Positions 25,001 through 30,069 of a stretch of 32,671 nt of DNA are shown here, piece after piece. The DNA is from Opitutaceae bacterium (GTDB lineage: Bacteria > Verrucomicrobiota > Verrucomicrobiia > Opitutales > Opitutaceae). The notes under the pieces are model-generated. The model ran no database searches. It was not told where the DNA came from and saw only the letters and a program-made list of their open reading frames with translations. The translations under genes and the position numbers were made by a program. The DNA is taken from contig PLTZ01000085.1 in assembly GCA_003164715.1 (NCBI GenBank), forward strand, positions 1-32,671, written 5' to 3'. Every line of letters begins with the position of its first letter. Position 1 is the first letter of the stretch.

Positions 25001-25475
25001 CGTGGCTGGGATCGACCACCTGCTGGCTGTCGACGAAGCCGTCCGCGATCACCAGGCGGTCGGAGAAGGCGTTCAGGTCGTTGATCCGGCCCTCCGTCTC
25101 AAGCACGGTGGCGGGTGCGTTCTCCTCGATGACCCGCACAGTCACCTCGTCGGCGCTGAGTCCCATGTTTGGCGTGATCGTTCCCTCGATCACCACGAAC
25201 TGGCCGGAATGCATCACCGGGGGCTTGGCGGAAAGCCGGACGTAGACGCTCAAATGATCCTCGCGCTCGATCCAGAATAGCCCGTATTGCGAATCGTAAT
25301 AATTGACGCGACCCTGAAGCCGGAGGGGGTGGGCCTGCGACTTTTCGTCGGTAGGCATCGCCCACACCATTTCCGGATCGGTAATGGTGGGCCATTTTTG
25401 CTCCGTCGCCACAGCGGGAACGCGGCCAAGAAGCACGAGGCCGATCCCCAGCAGTCCCACCCGGCGCAGGCGCAA
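22005..25475 (-). CDS. Hybrid histidine kinase with periplasmic OB-like array
   Basis: A roughly 1156-residue sensor kinase. I chose the TTG at 25475, three bases after AGGAGG, because it opens a clean signal peptide (MRLRRVGLLGIGLVLLG, cleavage after VPAVA); a longer frame reaches an ATG at 25700 but its first 75 residues look non-coding. Residues about 45-715 hold some seven repeated beta-rich modules of OB-fold type, each with a pattern like VxVRGxV followed by xxLxDxTGxVxV. A membrane span (about 726-745) and a coiled coil lead to the H-box GGIAHDYNNLL with H790 and N-box N900. The ATP-lid boxes are altered: DTGEA instead of DTGxG (939-943), and GLEL instead of GLGL (965-968). An Ala/Pro linker then joins a complete receiver with DDE (1035-1037), D1084 and K1135. 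The signal sensed is unknown. Confidence 0.88.
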   Translation of the reverse strand: MRLRRVGLLGIGLVLLGRVPAVATEQKWPTITDPEMVWAMPTDEKSQAHPLRLQGRVNYYDSQYGLFWIEREDHLSVYVRLSAKPPVMHSGQFVVIEGTITPNMGLSADEVTVRVIEENAPATVLETEGRINDLNAFSDRLVIADGFVDSQQVVDPSHVRLILIVENRPVVCWLKPDDPDHVPDWRNHFVRVTGLYSRRFDPSKTNAFIEIWMAGQAGLKVQGTLDESPRFGAPVTAINDLYRLAPGTEVRVRGVVRSHQVGTVLTLGDDTGQVEVRSIQTRHLLQGSGAEAIGRVGLDGSRWVIDKALYRPAAESGMAQHAARRVLTTVSEVKAVGNARAAQGLAVDLRGTVTWSQLESDFFYLQDLSGGVRVHYDRAKAGFFQFVKYLEVKGVTRAGRVSPTVELSDFADLGSMNYPPAKPITLEQALTGREDGGWVEMRGFVRSVVSEGDWRWIFVTTPSGDFVGHLQNPVTFAANPGSLIRVRGVCETQAGVDGLSASVMLRIPFLHDITVEEDAPADLYDLPLCHAADLDEISAGQGMLRARVTGTVLFAIAGQRIYMDDAGKGLLLLSRENLRLVPGDRIEAVGILGREGARTILREAVCRRIGAGAPPQPVVLPEARPLVPEDDYRLVRLHGMLMNLVRSAGHTRLTLYQGDTHFDVAFDHLAGADDLDLPVGAGLEVTGIYQLIFDDFHQPRTFALLARTPADMAVTTRPRFWTVRRSLLVAAMLGGCVLLGLAWIGALRRRVRQQTAQLRAQMEQQARLEAEVQRAARLESLGRLAGGIAHDYNNLLTVIMGNLSLMKLNPLVMGSEEEQVREIEKGTLRARELTRRLLTFSEGGEPMRTAVDLSAIVREAAARASDGVPGRCACEIAADLRPARVDPEQISQTLQVLMRNAVRAMPAPGAVRITLANADVQKGSHTLPPGAYLKITIADTGEAIPANELPRIFEPFFATKRSGDGLELPTAFSIIRKHQGYIEVQSVAGLGTVFTVWLPACVASGDVAPKAAAAAPAGPAPAPSPAPATRVLLMDDEESIRRIGSVVLRKLGLEPTAVPDGESALREFEAAQSAGRPFSLLILDLTIPNGIGGQATIEAIRKSGSNVPAIVCSGYSRDPVMANFSDYGFQAVVPKPYDIATLTETIKRLLPGIRTL

Positions 25476-25718
25476 AAGCCTCCTGGATAAACTATTGCAA
25501 TCCCCGGCCACCGCCGTGAACAGCGATTGGAAATTGCCCTGGGGTACGCGGCAAAGACGGGGCACGTTGGGGCCTGTTATCCTAGGAGACTTGTGGGACA
25601 CATTCCATCTCCATTTATCGACGCGCAGGCGCCTCGGGTTAACCAAGGGCCGCCCGATGCCGTGTCTCAAGAGGCGTCGTCCCGGGACTGGCGCACCCAA
25701 CGCAGGGATTGCGCGGGA

Positions 25719-26636
25719 TCAGGCGGGCAGGAAATTCCGAAGGAAGCGCCCGCTTTGGAGCAGGGCCTCCTGGCGCAGCTCCCGTGTCGCCTCGTAGGCC
25801 CGGTCCTCGACCTCGACGCACACGGGTCCGTCGTAGCCGCAATCGCGGAGCGCGCAGAGGAAGGCCCCCCAGTCGATGTCGCCCAGGCCCGGAAGCTTCG
25901 GGGAGTGATAGTCGAGCGGCGGGGCCAGGATGCCGACGTCGTTCAGCCTCGCGCGGTCCACCTTCACGTCCTTCGCATGCACGTGAAAGATGCGGTCCGC
26001 GAATTCGCGCAGGGGCGCGACGGGGTCCATCTGCTGCCAGACCATGTGGGACGGGTCGTAGTTGAGGCCGAGCGCGCGGCTCGGGATGCGCCGGAACATC
26101 TCGCGCCAGGCCCGCGGCGAGACCGCGAGGTTCTTGCCGCCGGGCCACTCGTCCTTGGTGAAGAACATCGGGCAGTTCTCGATGCCGATCCGCACGCCCG
26201 CGGCCTCGGCGTGCCGGACGATCGCCGGCCAGCGCTCGTCGAACACCCTCCAGTTGTCGTCCGGCGTGCGCGCGGGATCGCGGCCGACGAACGTGTTCAC
26301 CTGGTTGACGCCGAGGAGCGCTGCGGCGGAGATCACCTTCTTCAGGTGGCCGATGCAGACCTCGGCCTCCCCCTCGTCGGCCGCCAGCAGGTTCGGGTAG
26401 TAGCCGAGTCCTGAAAGCGAGACGCGGTGCCTCGCGCAGAGCGCGAGGACGGCGTCGGCCTCCGGGCGGCCGAACCGCGACGCGTCGATGTGCGTCACGC
26501 CCGCGTAGCGGCGCTCGGCCCTGCCGACGGGCCAGCACATTGGCTCGACCGTTTCGAACCCGGCCTCCTTGGCGAAGGCCAGGACGTGGTCCAGGTCGAG
26601 GTCGGGAAGAATGGCGGACACGAATCCAAGTTTCAT
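25719..26636 (-). CDS. Sugar phosphate isomerase/epimerase (xylose isomerase-like TIM barrel)
   Basis: A 305-residue AP endonuclease 2/xylose isomerase-like TIM barrel, a family of metal-dependent sugar isomerases and epimerases. The ATG at 26636 matches the family start ([15 protein letters not shown]); GGAAG-like purines (GGAAG) lie about 9 bp upstream. Metal ligands expected in the barrel are visible: E153 in GIENCP, D194 and H197 in NYDPSHM, H220 in FHVHAKD, and E275 in CVEVED. No signal peptide is present, so it acts in the cytoplasm. The exact substrate is not readable; rare-sugar or inositol-type ketose/aldose interconversion is typical. It is divergent from deoC and separated by 145 bp, suggesting shared control, and lies upstream of the sensor kinase on the same strand. 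Confidence 0.9.
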   Translation of the reverse strand: MKLGFVSAILPDLDLDHVLAFAKEAGFETVEPMCWPVGRAERRYAGVTHIDASRFGRPEADAVLALCARHRVSLSGLGYYPNLLAADEGEAEVCIGHLKKVISAAALLGVNQVNTFVGRDPARTPDDNWRVFDERWPAIVRHAEAAGVRIGIENCPMFFTKDEWPGGKNLAVSPRAWREMFRRIPSRALGLNYDPSHMVWQQMDPVAPLREFADRIFHVHAKDVKVDRARLNDVGILAPPLDYHSPKLPGLGDIDWGAFLCALRDCGYDGPVCVEVEDRAYEATRELRQEALLQSGRFLRNFLPA

Positions 26637-26650
26637 GGTGGGGGTCTTCC

Positions 26651-26680
26651 GGAAGCCGAGGGCGGGAAAAGACGGCTTCC
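26651..26680. promoter_or_regulatory. Inverted repeat between the divergent isomerase and deoC genes
   Basis: Perfect 8-bp arms, GGAAGCCG (26651-26658) and CGGCTTCC (26673-26680), are separated by 14 bp. The element sits 15 bp upstream of the isomerase start and about 100 bp upstream of deoC, where an operator could control both. It also overlaps the isomerase ribosome-binding region. The binding protein is unknown. Confidence 0.4.
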
Positions 26681-26742
26681 CCTTGCGCGCATAAGGGCGT
26701 AGTACGAAATCCCGCGGCCTACAAGGCCCGGCCACGCCCGGA

Positions 26743-26759
26743 GGCGCGGTGCCCGCGCC
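26743..26759 (+). promoter_or_regulatory. GC hairpin in the deoC leader
   Basis: A perfect 7-bp stem, GGCGCGG and CCGCGCC with loop TGC, ends 22 bp before the deoC ATG. It has no following T-run on the plus strand, so it is more likely a leader structure than a terminator. An effect on deoC expression is inferred only from position. Confidence 0.4.
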
Positions 26760-26781
26760 AGGCCCCACTTCCTCATTCTCC

Positions 26782-27570
26782 ATGAACCCAGAACCCACCC
26801 AGCCCTCAGTACTCGAGCTCGCCAAGATGATCGACCACTCGCTCCTGCATCCGACGATGACGGACGCCCAGCTCGACGCCGGGTGCGCACTCGCGATCCG
26901 CTGCGACGTGGCCACCGTCTGCGTGAAGCCCTACTACGTGCCGCGCGCGGCCGAGCTCACGAGGGGCACGGGCGTCCTCGTCTGCTCGGTCATCGGCTTT
27001 CCGCACGGCAACAGCCACACCGAGATCAAGGTCCGCGAGGCCGAGCTCGCCATGGCCGAGGGCGCCAAGGAGATCGACATGGTGGCCAACGCCGGGCGGG
27101 TGCTCGGCGGCAACCTGCGCTATGTCGCGGACGACATCCGGCAGGTGAACGCGGCCTGCGTCGCCCGCGGCGCGATTCTCAAGGTCATCTTTGAGAATGA
27201 CTACCTGCAGGACCCGCAGATTATCCAACTGTGCGAGATCTGCTCGGAGATCGGCGTGGCCTTCGTCAAGACGTCGACCGGCTACGGCTTCGTGAAGCAG
27301 CCGAACGGCGACTACAACTACAAGGGGGCGACGGAGCGCCAGCTAAGGCTCATGCGCGCCCACTGCCCGGAGAGGGTCCGGATCAAGGCCGCGGGGGGCG
27401 TGCGCACGCTGGACGACCTGTTGCTCGTGCGCTCGATCGGTGTCAGCCGGATCGGGGCGACGGCGACCGAGGCGATCCTTGGCGAGGCCGTGAAGCGCGG
27501 CCTGCCCGGGCCCATTCCCGCGGGACTGGGCCAGCCGGGCAAGGCGGCCATCGCGACACCGGGCTATTGA
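26782..27570 (+). CDS. deoC: Deoxyribose-phosphate aldolase
   Basis: A 262-residue class I aldolase that splits 2-deoxy-D-ribose 5-phosphate into acetaldehyde and glyceraldehyde 3-phosphate, in the cytoplasm. The key residues are all present: the Schiff-base Lys163 in FVKTSTGYG, Lys202 in IKAAGGVRT, and Asp99 in KEIDMV. Other family motifs are [11 protein letters not shown] near the N-terminus and [10 protein letters not shown]. The length and the N-terminal MIDHSLL element support the ATG at 26782; no strong Shine-Dalgarno sequence is visible. It does not sit in a nucleoside-salvage operon with deoA, deoB or deoD here, but faces a sugar isomerase. That suggests a role in catabolism of a sugar or deoxynucleoside pool that is not evident from the window. 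Confidence 0.95.
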   Translation: MNPEPTQPSVLELAKMIDHSLLHPTMTDAQLDAGCALAIRCDVATVCVKPYYVPRAAELTRGTGVLVCSVIGFPHGNSHTEIKVREAELAMAEGAKEIDMVANAGRVLGGNLRYVADDIRQVNAACVARGAILKVIFENDYLQDPQIIQLCEICSEIGVAFVKTSTGYGFVKQPNGDYNYKGATERQLRLMRAHCPERVRIKAAGGVRTLDDLLLVRSIGVSRIGATATEAILGEAVKRGLPGPIPAGLGQPGKAAIATPGY

Positions 27571-27670
27571 GGCTCCTGGCCGGGCGCCTTCGGCCGCTTT
27601 GCCGCGGACGGAAAGGCTGACTTTTGTCGGTTTTGCGAGTACTCGAGGTGTGGTGTCTTCCAGGGACTCA

Positions 27671-28909
27671 GTGAGCAATCGCGCCGGCGGTTTCGTTGGT
27701 CGCCGCTCCGCGTTGGTCATTCTGGTGATCGCCGGCCTGCTGGCGTCACCGGGGGCGATGTTTGCCGATGGCCTTATCCTGACGCTGGCGGGCCCGCCCA
27801 ATCCGGTTGCGCCCGGATCCGATCCGATCGTGGTCCTTCTGGCGGCAAATCCCGGAAGTTCTGGGGTCGAGTTTGAGCCGCCGCCCTCGATCCAAGGACT
27901 GGTATGGCAGGGGGAGCGCTCCTGGCCTGTGGTCCTCAGGGCTCGTCAGGGGAATGGCGCGATGATTGCCCCGGGCGGCTTCTTGAGCCGCGACTATGTG
28001 CTCTCGGTTCCGGCCGGCATCAGTGGCCGACTGATCCTCGAAGTTTCCGGGGAACTTCCAGGATCACTGCGCGCGGTGGTTTCAGTGGCGCCTGCGGGAG
28101 CGGGAGCCGCCACTTTGGAGCCGCCGGCCGCCGCCGTCGTCGCGGGGCGGGGCGTCCGCACGACGGTGTCCACGATCCCGCGCGGCTTTGTGGGGCATTT
28201 CAGCATGCACGAGCCGATCTATTTTGTGTACGGGCCGAAGGCGCCGGCCGCGAAGTTCCAGTTCAGCTTCAAATACCGCCTGCTATCGTTCGACCCAGAC
28301 TCGCCGGAGGCTCCCAAGCAGACCCTGCAGTTCGCCTATACGCAGCGTTCGCTGTGGGACGTCAACGCGAGCTCGAGCCCATTCTACGATACGAGCTATA
28401 TGCCTGCGCTCTTCTATCAGTTCCTGACCCTTGCGCCCGACCCGAACGCGTCTAGGGGCGGTCCGACGTGGCTTGGGTTTCAGTCGGGTTACCAGCATGA
28501 GTCAAACGGCCAGGGCTCGGTCCAGTCGCGCAGCCTCAACACGATGTTCGTGCGCACGGGCTATCTGTTCGGCCGGCCGGAGGGATGGCACGCGATCGTG
28601 ATGGTCCGCGTGCTTGATTACGTGGGGGGATTGTCGGACAACCCGGACTTGGAGAACTATCGCGGCTACGGCGACTGGCAGGTGGCCGTGGCACGCGGAG
28701 ACGGACCCTCGCTGTCCTACACGGGTCGTGCGGGAAAGGACCTCAATCACTTCACGAGCGAGTTCGACCTGAATTTCCCGATCAGAACCCGCCTGCTGGA
28801 TTTTGGTACGTACTTCATCGTGCAGTACTTTGACGGCTACGGCGAGAGCCTCCGGAGCTACGACAAACCGTCCAACATCGTCCGCGCCGGGATCTCTTTG
28901 GTGCGCTGA
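27671..28909 (+). CDS. pldA: Outer-membrane phospholipase A with N-terminal extension
   Basis: A 412-residue OMPLA-family phospholipase A. The catalytic triad is clear and correctly spaced: H276 and S278 in GYQHESNG and N290 in SRSLN, matching the H-x-S and Ser+12 Asn arrangement of E. coli PldA. The conserved barrel begins near HEPIYFVYG and includes FAYTQRSLWD and SSPFYDTSYMPALFY. The enzyme would hydrolyse phospholipids in the outer membrane. E. coli PldA is about 290 residues; this protein has roughly 140 extra residues between signal peptide and barrel (about 35-175), beta-rich and Pro/Gly/Ala-rich. I prefer GTG at 27671, with AGGGA just upstream, over TTG at 27599, because the signal peptide (VGRRSALVILVIAGLLASPG) follows closely. 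It lies 100 bp after deoC. Confidence 0.88.
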   Translation: MSNRAGGFVGRRSALVILVIAGLLASPGAMFADGLILTLAGPPNPVAPGSDPIVVLLAANPGSSGVEFEPPPSIQGLVWQGERSWPVVLRARQGNGAMIAPGGFLSRDYVLSVPAGISGRLILEVSGELPGSLRAVVSVAPAGAGAATLEPPAAAVVAGRGVRTTVSTIPRGFVGHFSMHEPIYFVYGPKAPAAKFQFSFKYRLLSFDPDSPEAPKQTLQFAYTQRSLWDVNASSSPFYDTSYMPALFYQFLTLAPDPNASRGGPTWLGFQSGYQHESNGQGSVQSRSLNTMFVRTGYLFGRPEGWHAIVMVRVLDYVGGLSDNPDLENYRGYGDWQVAVARGDGPSLSYTGRAGKDLNHFTSEFDLNFPIRTRLLDFGTYFIVQYFDGYGESLRSYDKPSNIVRAGISLVR

Positions 28910-29189
28910 GCCGGGGCTTGTTGGTTTGCGGCGACAAAGGCGCCCGAGCAGCGGAGAACGTCTCCACAAGAGCCCTAGCAACCGAACATCTCCTAGGGAT
29001 CGAACTCCGCCTCGATGGGCATCGTTTGCCATTCAGGCGAGGCCGCCGCGGCGCTCGTCAAGACGTTGACCGGGCTACGTCTTCTTGAGATGGCAGCGCG
29101 AGGGCCGCAGCGGCAGGTGGGCGACGTAGGGGCGGGCGAGGCAAATACGCGCGCGAACGAAGCAAAGCGATCGACGCAACAGGCCCAAC
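28910..29189. other. Convergent intergenic region
   Basis: The gap between the phospholipase gene and the oppositely oriented surface-protein gene holds no supportable gene. On the plus strand there are small hairpins at 28953-28965 (GGAGA-ACG-TCTCC) and 28973-28998 (CCCTAG and CTAGGG arms); either could end the phospholipase transcript, but neither is followed by a T-run. Confidence 0.4.
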
Positions 29190-29226
29190 AAAAGGAGAGG
29201 GCCTCGCGGACTGTCCGCGAGGCCCC
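29190..29226 (-). terminator. Intrinsic terminator of the Ig-repeat protein gene
   Basis: A perfect 12-bp stem, GGGCCTCGCGGA with TCCGCGAGGCCC and a three-base loop (29199-29225), is followed on the minus strand by TCTCCTTTTG. It begins 24 bp after the stop codon at 29250. This is the clearest rho-independent terminator in the window. Confidence 0.85.
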
Positions 29227-29249
29227 TTGCGCACCCGTTGGGCGTTGTT

Positions 29250-30069
29250 TTACGGCTGGGTGTCGTAGACCTCGATGAGCGCGACGCCATTCGCGCTGCT
29301 GGCGCTCGTGACTTCGACGGTGTAGGCGCCGGGATTGAGCGTGGTGAGCAGGGCCGCGTCCTTGCTGCCGGACGACAGCGGGAACGCGCCGACTCCTGCG
29401 GAGGCTGAAGCGATCTGCGCGGCGGTGCTGGTGCCGGTCCCCCAGCTTGAGTTGCTGGCTATCGCGGACGTTCCCGAGAAGACCGTGATCACTGGGTCGG
29501 CGAGCGCGCCGGTGACGCCAAACTGCGACAGCGTCGGGCCGACCCCGCGGATGAGCACCGTCTTGGGGCCGTTGCCGCCGATCACCAGGCCGGCGATGAG
29601 GATGCCGTTGCCGCCCGTGACCTCCATGCGCGCCGACACGTTGGTCAGGCTGGCGTAGGGATTGCCGCCCGTGTCGTAGATCTCAATGAGGCCGACTCCC
29701 GACGCGCCGTTCGTCGTGAGAAGGCCGGTCGTGTGGACGCCGTTGTCGACCGTGACGAGCAGCGCCGAGTCCATGCTGCCGCTCGCGAGCGGGAACGCCC
29801 CGACCGAGGCGGCGGTTGATGCAATCAGGGCGCCGTCATTCAGGCCGGCGCTGTTGACCTGCCAGCCGCTGTCCGTCGCCTCGACCGTGCCGTCGATGTT
29901 GAAAAGCGTCAGGATGGGGTCGGGGAGGAAGTTTGCGATGCCGAAGGCCGCAAGGCCAGGGCCGATGCCGCGCACGAGGAGGTTCTTGCCGTCCCCGGAG
30001 ACGACAAACCCGACGATCAGGGTATCGCTTCCCGGACCGGACATGGCGCGCGCCGAAAAGTTTACGATG
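29250..30069 (-). repeat. Duplicated ~135-residue C-terminal domain
   Basis: Two consecutive copies (about 29660-30069 and 29250-29660) share NxSARxxxxxGxxxLIxGxVxxGxGxxxLxRGxGPxLxxFG, LxDPxxTxF, SxWQ/G and the closing VGLIEIYDT / VALIEVYDT. The domain is common in large secreted Opitutaceae and Verrucomicrobia proteins; a surface-attachment role is a guess. Confidence 0.75.

Noticed and set aside
22539-25280. A 913-codon open frame on the plus strand, antisense to the hybrid kinase
   Set aside because: The sequence is rich in Arg, Gly, Asp, Val and His with no recognisable domain, as expected for the complement of a GC-rich gene; the minus-strand protein has clear domains.
29060-29083. Inverted repeat AAGACGT/ACGTCTT as terminator of the phospholipase gene
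   Set aside because: The loop is 10 bases, the stem is AT/GC mixed and only 7 bp, there is no T-run, and it lies 150 bp after the stop.
29015-29278. Small plus-strand frame between the phospholipase and surface-protein genes
   Set aside because: No domain or ribosome site, and it runs through the terminator hairpin of the opposite gene.
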